In this document: piece after piece, positions 17,544 through 24,978 of the stretch
Layout of the letters: every line of letters starts with the position of its first letter
Position numbering within the stretch: position 1 is the stretch's first letter
DNA from: Thalassotalea sp.
GTDB taxonomy: Bacteria > Pseudomonadota > Gammaproteobacteria > Enterobacterales > Alteromonadaceae
DNA: 40,345 nucleotides
Reading direction: 5' to 3'
Assembly: GCA_029237915.1 (NCBI GenBank)
Contig: JAQWHD010000002.1
Location: 1-40,345, forward strand
Made by a program: the position numbers and the translations under genes
Notes under the pieces: model-generated
Databases searched by the model: none
The model's input: only the letters and a program-made list of their open reading frames with translations
Told to the model about the DNA's origin: nothing

Positions 17544-19999
17544 TACATCTCCTGTTTCCACGCTTGTGTGCGTAATAAATCACCAAATACACCAGCAGCG
17601 GTTACTGCAGCACCGGCACCATAACCACGAAGAACTAATGGAATTGGTTGATAGTAACGACTTAAAATAGCTAAGGCATTTTCACCGTCTTTAATTGCAT
17701 ACAGAGGATGACTTGCATCTACAGCTTCAATTGATACTTGGCATTCACCATTATTAATAGAGCCAACATAACGAAGTACTTTACCTTCACTTGCCGCCTT
17801 TTCAACTTTTTCTGCGAATACCGGATTAAGCTCAGGTAAGCGCGCCATAAAATCATCAATAGAGCCACTGGCATCAAAATCACTAGGTAAAACAGATTCA
17901 ACCTTAATGTGGTTCAGCTCTAATGGCATACCAGCTTCACGCGCCATAATTAATAGTTTACGAGCAACGTCCATACCACTTAAATCTTCACGAGGATCGG
18001 GTTCAGTAAAACCGTTGCTTTTGGCAATTTCAGTTGCTTGAGACAACGACATGCCTTCATCAAGTTTACCGAAAACATAAGAAAGAGAGCCTGACAGTAC
18101 ACCTTCAAATTTGACAAGTTCATCACCTGCTTTAAATAAATTTTGTAATGTATCAATTACCGGTAAACCAGCACCAACGTTAGTTTCATATAAGAATAAA
18201 CGATTAGTTTTAGCGGCATTCTCACGAAGCTTTAAATAATACTGCCATGAGTCCGTATTGGCTTTTTTGTTCGGCGTAACTATATGAAAACCTTCAGCTA
18301 AGAAATCAGCATAAGTCATCGCTAAACCTTCATCAGATGTACAATCAACAATAACCGGATTAATCAAATGATTGGCTCTGGCAAAAGCTTTTAAGTTATC
18401 AACGGAAAAAGGTTTTACATTGGCCTGCATGTCTTGCTGCCAATTTTCTAAGTTAAGACCTTCAGCGTTAAAGCCAATGCCTTTGCTATTGGCTATACCG
18501 TATACTTTCAAATCAATATTTTGCGCGATTAAATGTTGCTGTTGACGCGAAATTTGTTGTAATAATTCACTGCCCACCACACCACAACCAACAACAAATG
18601 CATCAATAGTTTGACGACGAGAAAAGAAGTTTTGATGACATACTTTTAATGCATCAGTACATTTTCTTTGCTCGATAACCACTGAGATACTGCGTTCTGA
18701 CGAATCTTGTGCAATAGCAATAACATTAACTCGAGCTTGCGCTAAAGAGCTAAATAATTTTGCCGCCACACCACGTTGCTGATGCATACCATCACCAACT
18801 AAAGAAACGATAGATAAATGCGATTGCAATTCAATTGGCTCAAGCAACTGATTCAGGAGCTCTAATTCAAACTCTTGTTGTAAGCTTTGCTGTGCACGAT
18901 AAGCATCGTGTGAGTACACACAAAAGCTAATACAGTACTCAGATGACGATTGGCTGATCATTACCAGTGATACGTTTTCTCTGCTCATACAAGCAAATAC
19001 ACGACTTGCCATACCAACCATGCCCTTCATACCAGGGCCCGATACATTAATCATAGTTAATTCATCAAGGTTAGATATTGCTTTAACTTTTTTAAGACCT
19101 TTATCTTCACTAGAAATCAAGGTGCCTTTAGCTTCAGGGTTAGTGGTATTTTTAATTAAACAAGGAATGTGGTGTTGTGCAATGGGTCCAATGGTTTTTG
19201 GATGCAGTACTTTAGCGCCAAAATAAGAAAGCTCCATAGCTTCTTTATAAGATAAATGATCAAGTAATTTAGCATCTTTAATTAAACGTGGGTCGGCATT
19301 AAACACGCCATCTACGTCTGTCCAAATTTCACAGCATTCTGCATTAGCACATACTGATAATACCGCAGCTGAATAATCAGAGCCGTTACGACCAAGAGTA
19401 GTCACTTGGCCTGACTTATTTGACCCGATAAACCCAGGCATAATGGCGATACGCTCAAGCTTATTATAAGTTTCATTGAAAAGCTGGCGACATAAGACCA
19501 TATCAGCAACGGCATTTAATGGCGCTTCATTAGTCTTTAAAAATAGCTCAGGCTCTAAAATAGTAACTTGTTGTTCATCGGTTTGTAGCAATGACTCTAA
19601 AATTGCAACGCTTAAACGTTCACCTAAACTGATAACACAGGCGCGAATATGATCTGGGCAGTAGGCCAGCATAGCCGCACCTTCTAACCAACGTTGTAGT
19701 TGATGAGTCCAACGTTTAAGTGCTTGCTCGGCATGCTGGCGATTGAAATAGCAATCGGCAGATTCTAAACCATCAAATATATGATTAATTGCAGTCAGCA
19801 GATGGTCCATACCAGCAGTTAATTCTTCGCCTTCGGCTAAATTTTCCGTCAATGCAACTAAATGATTGGTAATGCCTTGCGGAGCTGATACCACAACAGC
19901 AATAGGAGACTGTTTGCTTTTGTTAGTGATGATTTCACTTACCGCTAAAAAACGCTGTGCATTAGCTAATGATGAACCGCCGAACTTTATTACTCTCAT
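17543..19999 (-). CDS. thrA: Bifunctional aspartate kinase / homoserine dehydrogenase I
   Basis: Catalyses the first and third steps from aspartate to threonine. The 818 residues match E. coli ThrA (820). The N-terminal kinase has [10 protein letters not shown] and the [10 protein letters not shown] loop; paired ACT-like regulatory segments follow (about 310-450); the C-terminal homoserine dehydrogenase has [11 protein letters not shown] near residue 470 and the catalytic Lys/Asp region with TPNKKAN and [10 protein letters not shown]. Threonine feedback is expected from the ACT domains. The leader peptide and attenuator upstream add transcriptional control. Confidence 0.98.
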   Translation of the reverse strand: MRVIKFGGSSLANAQRFLAVSEIITNKSKQSPIAVVVSAPQGITNHLVALTENLAEGEELTAGMDHLLTAINHIFDGLESADCYFNRQHAEQALKRWTHQLQRWLEGAAMLAYCPDHIRACVISLGERLSVAILESLLQTDEQQVTILEPELFLKTNEAPLNAVADMVLCRQLFNETYNKLERIAIMPGFIGSNKSGQVTTLGRNGSDYSAAVLSVCANAECCEIWTDVDGVFNADPRLIKDAKLLDHLSYKEAMELSYFGAKVLHPKTIGPIAQHHIPCLIKNTTNPEAKGTLISSEDKGLKKVKAISNLDELTMINVSGPGMKGMVGMASRVFACMSRENVSLVMISQSSSEYCISFCVYSHDAYRAQQSLQQEFELELLNQLLEPIELQSHLSIVSLVGDGMHQQRGVAAKLFSSLAQARVNVIAIAQDSSERSISVVIEQRKCTDALKVCHQNFFSRRQTIDAFVVGCGVVGSELLQQISRQQQHLIAQNIDLKVYGIANSKGIGFNAEGLNLENWQQDMQANVKPFSVDNLKAFARANHLINPVIVDCTSDEGLAMTYADFLAEGFHIVTPNKKANTDSWQYYLKLRENAAKTNRLFLYETNVGAGLPVIDTLQNLFKAGDELVKFEGVLSGSLSYVFGKLDEGMSLSQATEIAKSNGFTEPDPREDLSGMDVARKLLIMAREAGMPLELNHIKVESVLPSDFDASGSIDDFMARLPELNPVFAEKVEKAASEGKVLRYVGSINNGECQVSIEAVDASHPLYAIKDGENALAILSRYYQPIPLVLRGYGAGAAVTAAGVFGDLLRTQAWKQEM

Positions 20000-20020
20000 A
20001 TTATTTCCTTACAATGCCAT

Positions 20021-20055
20021 AAAACAAAAAACCCGTGAACTTTTCAGGTCACGGG
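20021..20055 (-). terminator. thr attenuator
   Basis: CCCGTGA at 20032-20038 pairs with TCACGGG at 20049-20055, and on the minus strand a T-rich run follows. It lies between the leader peptide stop and the thrA start, the position of a transcription attenuator. Stalling in the leader at Thr or Ile codons should favour an alternative fold and read-through. Confidence 0.88.
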
Positions 20056-20075
20056 CTTTTTTTAATTTGTGTTAT

Positions 20076-20159
20076 TTAAACACACCAGCCAATGACCTCC
20101 ATTCGTGTACGAATGGTGGTGATAATGATGGTGGTAAGCGCGTGCATAAATATTCTCAT
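20076..20159 (-). CDS. thrL: thr operon leader peptide
   Basis: A 27-codon frame reads MRIFMHALTTIIITTIRTRM and then EVIGWCV. Five Thr and five Ile codons (residues 9-18 hold TTIIITTIRT) lie just upstream of the attenuator. The length, position and composition match the ThrL leader of enterobacteria, though the sequence is different. Ribosome pausing on Thr/Ile codons when charged tRNA is scarce would prevent terminator formation. A TTGACA hexamer on the minus strand lies at 20190-20195, but no good -10 follows at normal spacing. Confidence 0.9.
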   Translation of the reverse strand: MRIFMHALTTIIITTIRTRMEVIGWCV

Positions 20160-20258
20160 AGGACTTACTCTGCCTTAGCTAATTTATTCTGTCAATGAGT
20201 ATTTACTCGAATTTTACATTGAATATGAATAACACTGTTATTTTTGCTATATGAAGAC

Positions 20259-21002
20259 TTAAACCCAGTATAAATGAGCTTGGTGCTTAGTAAGCCAAAC
20301 CTTTGCTGAATCAGGGTTAGGATAAAATTGTTTAACCAATTGCCAAAATTTAGCTGAATGATTTAGATGTTTGATATGACATAACTCGTGGATGATTACA
20401 TAGTCAATTACAGTCACTGGCGCCATAATTAACAGCCAATTTAGGTTAATCCTATGCTTGGCATCGCAACTTCCCCAGCGACTTTTATAATGGCGAATTT
20501 TTAACGATTGCATAGTTATGCCGGTACTTTGCTGCAACTCAACTATACGCTCAGTTAATACTAAGTTCGCTTGTTCAATAAACCACAGTTGCAACTTTTG
20601 CTTTATTTGTTGCTGTAATTTTTCTTGTTGAAAATCATCAGTGAGAAATGAATTAGCTACATTGACAATAATTTTTTGAGCAAGTGCATCTAGCTCTATA
20701 GAAGTAACACACTGCTCTTGAAAACGTATATCAAGTTGATAAGGTGTTCCTAAATAATAGAACAATTCATCATGGCAAAATTGCCTTTCACTTTTACTAC
20801 TGAGAAGTTGTTGTTGCTCATCAATTTTTCGCCATAGCCACTCAGCCTTAGATGAAACCAAGCGAGTGATCTCATCCTGGCATACTTTAGCGGGAGCTAG
20901 TACACGAACTTTAGATGCTTTAACTTGCAGGCTAACCGTTTTTCGTTTTGCGCTTCGAACCAGCTCATACTCAGGAACTTGTATTGAGTGTTTAGCTTGC
21001 AT
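20259..21002 (-). CDS. YgjP-like (M48-related) zinc metallopeptidase
   Basis: A 247-residue cytosolic protein of the YgjP/DUF45 metal-hydrolase family, related to SprT-like domains. HELCH at 205-209 supplies the zinc ligands and catalytic Glu, with H215 in the LNHSAKFW segment downstream; RWGSC at 175-179 is the family mark. Its ATG lies inside the end of yebG (11-base overlap), so the two are probably co-translated. With a LexA box before yebG, damage-inducible expression is likely. The substrate is unknown. Confidence 0.88.
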   Translation of the reverse strand: MQAKHSIQVPEYELVRSAKRKTVSLQVKASKVRVLAPAKVCQDEITRLVSSKAEWLWRKIDEQQQLLSSKSERQFCHDELFYYLGTPYQLDIRFQEQCVTSIELDALAQKIIVNVANSFLTDDFQQEKLQQQIKQKLQLWFIEQANLVLTERIVELQQSTGITMQSLKIRHYKSRWGSCDAKHRINLNWLLIMAPVTVIDYVIIHELCHIKHLNHSAKFWQLVKQFYPNPDSAKVWLTKHQAHLYWV

Positions 21003-21300
21003 CTTGTAGTTTGGCTGCAGATTTTTTAACTGCTTTTACTTTCTCAACGGCTTTTGGTTTCTCAACCTTAGGCTTTTTAGCCTGTAGAGCAATCAATATA
21101 TCTTCTCTATTCTTCGCTAAGAACACACTGATATCTTCTACTGTTTGCTCTGTTAACTCTAAAGAAGATTGATCAAGTATTGAGGAAAGGCTATCTGCCA
21201 TATCGAGCATTTTGTCATACTCATCTGCAGTTTTCTTATCCATAAATGTTTCAACCTCCGCCCCGTTACGTATAACAACAAACCGACTCTCGACTGCCAT
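20992..21300 (-). CDS. yebG: YebG family DNA-damage-inducible protein
   Basis: A 102-residue protein matching YebG in its first 60 residues: MAVESRFVVIRNGAE, DKKTADEYDKMLD and a helical middle. YebG is an SOS-regulated gene of unknown biochemical role. The C-terminal 30 residues are rich in Lys, Ala, Val and Pro (KPKVEKPKAVEKVKAVKK), a basic tail that could contact nucleic acid. A LexA-type site lies 100 bases upstream. The first gene of a two-gene unit with the metallopeptidase. Confidence 0.9.
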   Translation of the reverse strand: MAVESRFVVIRNGAEVETFMDKKTADEYDKMLDMADSLSSILDQSSLELTEQTVEDISVFLAKNREDILIALQAKKPKVEKPKAVEKVKAVKKSAAKLQDAS

Positions 21301-21399
21301 GGTTATCCCTTTTTATTTATCTAACGAATGCGTTTTTAAGCACATTACAAGTATTTAAAATTCACTTTTTATACAACAAGCTAGCTGATAAAAAACTTT

Positions 21400-21419
21400 A
21401 TCTGTATATATAACCAGTA
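21400..21419 (-). promoter_or_regulatory. LexA (SOS) box upstream of yebG
   Basis: CTG at 21402-21404, ten A/T-rich bases, CAG at 21415-21417 fits the gammaproteobacterial CTG-N10-CAG consensus with the TATATATA core. It sits in the divergent region before yebG, whose E. coli counterpart is SOS-controlled. Confidence 0.82.
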
Positions 21420-21461
21420 TATTAACAAGTTTTACAAACTTTTGGCAATAATTAACTTGCG

Positions 21462-21600
21462 ATGAACGAAAATACACTATTTTTTGTCGCAGAAAAACCG
21501 CCACTCACCTAGATAAAAATGCAGGTTTAACTGCATTTTTATGCGCGCATGTAAATAAATATGTCAAAGATTAAAACCCTAATTGCTAATTTATTAGGGT
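21462..21600 (+). ncRNA. Possible small transcript: short ORF plus two hairpins in a divergent region
   Basis: Between divergent yebG and the DUF3718 gene are a terminator-like hairpin at 21515-21540 (AAAAATGCAG, loop GTTTAA, CTGCATTTTT) and a second one at 21576-21600 (ACCCTAAT/ATTAGGGT). No annotated gene runs into them on either strand. A 16-codon frame MNENTLFFVAEKPPLT (21462-21512) ends two bases before the first hairpin, but it has no clear ribosome binding site. A small RNA or leader is plausible; strand and start are inference. The rest of 21301-21746 shows nothing else. Confidence 0.3.
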
Positions 21601-21746
21601 AGGCACTGAATTTATTAGTGTTTTATTTAATAAAGCATATTTTTACTGAAATGATTTATTACATTCAAGGGGATTTCATTAACAACTTTTTAGCAATTTT
21701 AGGTAACTATTAAAGGGTAGACACAAATAACTAAAGAGAGATAACT

Positions 21747-22082
21747 ATGAAAACTTTAACTAAAATTACAACCGTAGCATTAGCATCAGCAACTTTATTT
21801 ATGGCTTCTGGAGCTTCAGCTGCAATGAGCAATTATATGGAAGGCGCATTAATTGAAGTATGTAAAAGCGCCCAAAAAGACAGTGTGATGAATTTACGTA
21901 AAACCATTAAAAGTCATCGCCTAAATGAAAAAACAGTGGCCATGGGTCTTGTTTGTAATGGCGAGGATGTGATTAGTTTTGCTGAAAATAGTGGCGCTTT
22001 TAAAACCGCGAACCATTTAGAGAAAAAAATTGGTGGCGCCGACATTGTCGATTTAGCCCAGGTGTACTCAGTTAAGTTTTAA
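21747..22082 (+). CDS. DUF3718 domain-containing exported protein
   Basis: A 111-residue small protein with a signal peptide (KTLTKITTVALASATLFMASGASA, cleaved near residue 25). The mature part has two cysteines (CKSAQKD and GLVCNGED) about 36 residues apart, which could form a disulfide in the periplasm. This layout fits DUF3718, a family common in Alteromonadales and without known function. AGAGAG lies upstream of the ATG. It is a single gene; the downstream hairpin at 22101-22131 may end it. Confidence 0.8.
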   Translation: MKTLTKITTVALASATLFMASGASAAMSNYMEGALIEVCKSAQKDSVMNLRKTIKSHRLNEKTVAMGLVCNGEDVISFAENSGAFKTANHLEKKIGGADIVDLAQVYSVKF

Positions 22083-22100
22083 TTGATGACCCTCAATAAT

Positions 22101-22131
22101 ACTCTGAAAGTAATGCCTCTGCTTTCAGAGT
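22101..22131. terminator. Hairpin between convergent genes
   Basis: ACTCTGAAAG and CTTTCAGAGT pair perfectly (10 bp, 11-base loop) between the DUF3718 gene and the SDR gene. There is no T-run on either side, so it may stabilise 3' ends rather than terminate on its own. Confidence 0.5.
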
Positions 22132-22159
22132 ACAATTGCTCTTGCTGCATAACAAGTGA

Positions 22160-22909
22160 CTAACTGAGTCGGTACATTACCCATAAAGGTAATACTTTCA
22201 TCACGTAACGCATCATCGCCCATGGCCAAGTAGGCACAAATGCAACATCCACTTCCTTCTCAATGGCTTTGATCATAGCCTTACAGCCTTTCTCAGCATT
22301 CACTATAAATGGTACTTGGGTATTATGGCTGGTAATTTCCGTAGATATATAACCAGGGTGAATGGTGGTTACTTTAATTGGCGTTTTCATTACATCGATA
22401 CGAATACCTTCAGTTAATGAAGCGATAGCAGCCTTTGAAGCCGCGTAAACAGTAAATGCTCTTCTAAAACCTCGCTGTGAACTAACCGATGATATGGTCA
22501 CTAAATGGCCAAAGTTTTGTTCTCTAAATATCTCCATTGCCGCTTCGCACTGTGCTAATGCGGCAACAAAGTTGGTCATTGCTGTGAGCTTATTAGCTGC
22601 AAATAAGCCAGTGCCTACAGAGCCCCCCTTACCTACGCCAGCATTAACAATAACGCGGTCAATATTGCCAAATTCTTGTTTAGCCTGTTTAAAAACAGCA
22701 AATACTTGCTCATGATCATTAACATCAAGCTCAACCGTTTTCACTTTAACCAGCGGGTATAATTCATTTATTTCAGCTTTTAACTGGGCTAAATTTTCAA
22801 TCCGGCGTGCACATAAGATAAGGTTTCGACCTTTTTCAGCAAACTGCTGTGCCATGGTATAGCCAAGCCCAGAGCTTGCACCTGTAATAATTATATTTTT
22901 GCGGATCAT
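22160..22909 (-). CDS. Short-chain dehydrogenase/reductase (SDR)
   Basis: A classical SDR of 249 residues, NAD(P)-dependent. TGASSGLG at 9-16 binds the cofactor, NAGVG is at 89-93, and the catalytic set is Ser in ISSVSS (139-144), Y155 and K159. The arginines after ILCAR suggest NADP(H). The hydrophobic C-terminus (PTWPWAMMRYVMKVLPLWVMYRL) resembles SDRs acting near membranes or on lipids. The substrate is not known and neighbours give no clue. Confidence 0.88.
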   Translation of the reverse strand: MIRKNIIITGASSGLGYTMAQQFAEKGRNLILCARRIENLAQLKAEINELYPLVKVKTVELDVNDHEQVFAVFKQAKQEFGNIDRVIVNAGVGKGGSVGTGLFAANKLTAMTNFVAALAQCEAAMEIFREQNFGHLVTISSVSSQRGFRRAFTVYAASKAAIASLTEGIRIDVMKTPIKVTTIHPGYISTEITSHNTQVPFIVNAEKGCKAMIKAIEKEVDVAFVPTWPWAMMRYVMKVLPLWVMYRLS

Positions 22910-23049
22910 TAATTCGACCTTTACCTTAAATTTGTATTGTTAATAACAATATCATCAACAACAAATACTTACCTTAACTAGTCACTTAACAGACAAATTT
23001 ATTTTTACATTTGAGTAACTCTTATTAAACATTTAATACAATTTTTTGT

Positions 23050-23078
23050 TTGACCCAATTGAGTTTTTTGACTATTTT
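23050..23078 (+). promoter_or_regulatory. Candidate sigma-70 promoter for the PA3496-like gene
   Basis: TTGACC at 23050-23055, 17-base spacer, TATTTT at 23073-23078. The -10 is weak. It lies about 95 bases before the ATG at 23172. Confidence 0.3.
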
Positions 23079-23171
23079 TCACAATAGATTAACAAGACAA
23101 TTAACATGCAATGCTATAGAGCTAGGTAAACCTTTATAGCCAGATGTTTTCAATCAATTAAGGTAGTAACT

Positions 23172-23363
23172 ATGTCACGTAATAAAATTATTGAAGATGC
23201 AGAAAACAGTATTGGAGAGGCAAGTTTTAATGAAAACATTGCGGACAATAATGATTGTGATCATGCAAGCAAAGATACAGTAAAAACTCGTAAACGTATT
23301 GATGAGTTATTAGAGAAAAAACGTTTGAAAGAATTACTCGATGAAGATGAGTGGGACCTGTAA
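23172..23363 (+). CDS. PA3496-like small protein (putative envelope integrity)
   Basis: A 63-residue, highly charged cytosolic protein. The last third RKRIDELLEKKRLKELLDED matches the conserved helix of the PA3496 family, named for a Pseudomonas protein linked to envelope integrity. The N-terminal half is acidic and variable. No signal peptide or membrane helix is seen. A good binding site (AAGGTAG) precedes the ATG. It converges on the sulfotransferase gene with 14 bases between. Confidence 0.72.
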   Translation: MSRNKIIEDAENSIGEASFNENIADNNDCDHASKDTVKTRKRIDELLEKKRLKELLDEDEWDL

Positions 23364-23377
23364 CTCTGTGCTTTTGG

Positions 23378-24856
23378 TTACTCTAATTCTAGCCAAAACT
23401 TTTGGAGGAAGTGCTTATAAGGCCGCCATTGCTTTTGGTATTTTGTTTGTAACCCTTGACGTAGTTGTACGTCACTTAGAGTCCCTATATAACGTTCACT
23501 ATCTTTAAAGTCTAAACAATCCGCATGAATTTCCAGTTCTAGAAATTTAAATAGATTTTGCAACTCCCCTTCTGGGTCTGCGACTAACTTTTCATAACTT
23601 ATATTATAAATAAAGTCGGGAATAAGTTTATTCCAGTGTTCCATCGTACTTTGATAGTTTTGATGATATTCACTAATTTCTGCAAGTGAACAAAAGTAAG
23701 GCTCAGCTGCGGCAAAGTTGTTGCGAAAAATAGACCAACTCACATCGACAGCATCACGAGTAATATGAATTACCTTAGCGTGTGGCATCAACATGTTGAT
23801 CAATCCAATTGATTGATAATTACTAGGCATTTTATCAATTATATAATCACAATTCGGCGCTACCGTTTGCAGTTGAGTTAAATAATAGCTTGCCAACTTT
23901 TGCAAATGTTCAGGGGTAAGCAACTGACAACCTTGTGGAAAGTGCTGCCCAGTTAAACCGGCTATACCGTCGGCAATAGGACCAGCCATTAATGCCATTT
24001 CGCCAGCACTAGTTATCTTATTATTACCAAGCAACATCTGCTCTAATAAAGTTGAGCCGGAGCGAGGTTGGCCAACAATAAATATAGGAGTTAAAACTGG
24101 CTGCGGCTGTGGAGCTCGGGTGTTTTCCAATAAAGCTTTATTAAAGGTCGACAACAAAGAGCTAAAATATGGCTGCATATCCTTTACAGAGAAATTTATC
24201 TGTTGTCTTTGCAACGCATTTGCCTCATAAAAATAGTTAAATGCTTGCTCATAGTGCTTGGCTTTATGGCTTAGTTCGGCAAATCCATAGAGCAATAGCG
24301 CTTTATTTTCAGGACTTAATTTGTCTTGCGCTTTTGATAATTTATTTTCTTGTGTTGTTAATTGTTTAAGCATGACACTTAGATAGGCTTGGTTATCTTT
24401 ATTATCGAAACAAAGCGCATCCATTCGCACAAGTAACGCAAACGCCCTAATATTGAAAGGCTCAATAGCCTGCAATTCTTTGATATATCTTTGGCTTTGA
24501 CTGTATTTATTCTGTTCACAATAAAATACAGCTAATACTAATAATGTATTAACCGCTTTTGCATTTAATTGATAGGCAAAATTTAGCGCCTGCTCGGCCT
24601 TATCCAGTTTTCTCAAACGAATACAAGCATTAGCAAGAGACAGGTAAATTGCCGGTTGGTTAGGATCTATGGATAAACAGCGTACAAATAAGTCATGTGC
24701 CTGTTTAAAGCTATTTAAATGGTATGCAACCTCGCCTAATCCCCAAATTGCAGTGACGTCTTGCTTGTTTACTTGGATAAGCTGTCGATACACCTGCTCG
24801 GCTTGTTTGTATTTACCTTGCTCTAAATATTGCTTTGCTAAAATTGCAGTCGACAT
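23378..24856 (-). CDS. TPR repeat sulfotransferase
   Basis: A 492-residue protein with about five tetratricopeptide repeats in residues 1-240 and a PAPS-dependent sulfotransferase domain in 255-490. The 5'-phosphosulfate loop is GQPRSGSTLLE at 262-272. The 3'-phosphate region VIHITRDAVDVSWSIFRNNF is at 362-381. It should transfer sulfate to a protein, glycan or small acceptor, with the TPR part binding the acceptor or a partner; the acceptor is unknown. The fold resembles tyrosylprotein sulfotransferases at this level. It lies downstream of the TonB receptor gene but behind a terminator. Confidence 0.87.
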   Translation of the reverse strand: MSTAILAKQYLEQGKYKQAEQVYRQLIQVNKQDVTAIWGLGEVAYHLNSFKQAHDLFVRCLSIDPNQPAIYLSLANACIRLRKLDKAEQALNFAYQLNAKAVNTLLVLAVFYCEQNKYSQSQRYIKELQAIEPFNIRAFALLVRMDALCFDNKDNQAYLSVMLKQLTTQENKLSKAQDKLSPENKALLLYGFAELSHKAKHYEQAFNYFYEANALQRQQINFSVKDMQPYFSSLLSTFNKALLENTRAPQPQPVLTPIFIVGQPRSGSTLLEQMLLGNNKITSAGEMALMAGPIADGIAGLTGQHFPQGCQLLTPEHLQKLASYYLTQLQTVAPNCDYIIDKMPSNYQSIGLINMLMPHAKVIHITRDAVDVSWSIFRNNFAAAEPYFCSLAEISEYHQNYQSTMEHWNKLIPDFIYNISYEKLVADPEGELQNLFKFLELEIHADCLDFKDSERYIGTLSDVQLRQGLQTKYQKQWRPYKHFLQKFWLELE

Positions 24857-24926
24857 AAATTAAAATAGATTTTTGCTGGAAGGAAATGAATAGAAATAAT
24901 CTTCTATTTTTATTAATTAAGCAATA

Positions 24927-24955
24927 AAAAACCACATCAATTTGATGTGGTTTTT
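24927..24955 (-). terminator. Terminator of the TonB-dependent receptor gene
   Basis: AAAACCACATCA, loop ATT, TGATGTGGTTTT. The stem is long and T-runs follow in both directions. It lies 24 bases after the receptor stop. Confidence 0.9.
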
Positions 24956-24978
24956 GTATTTAACTTACTAAATTTAAA

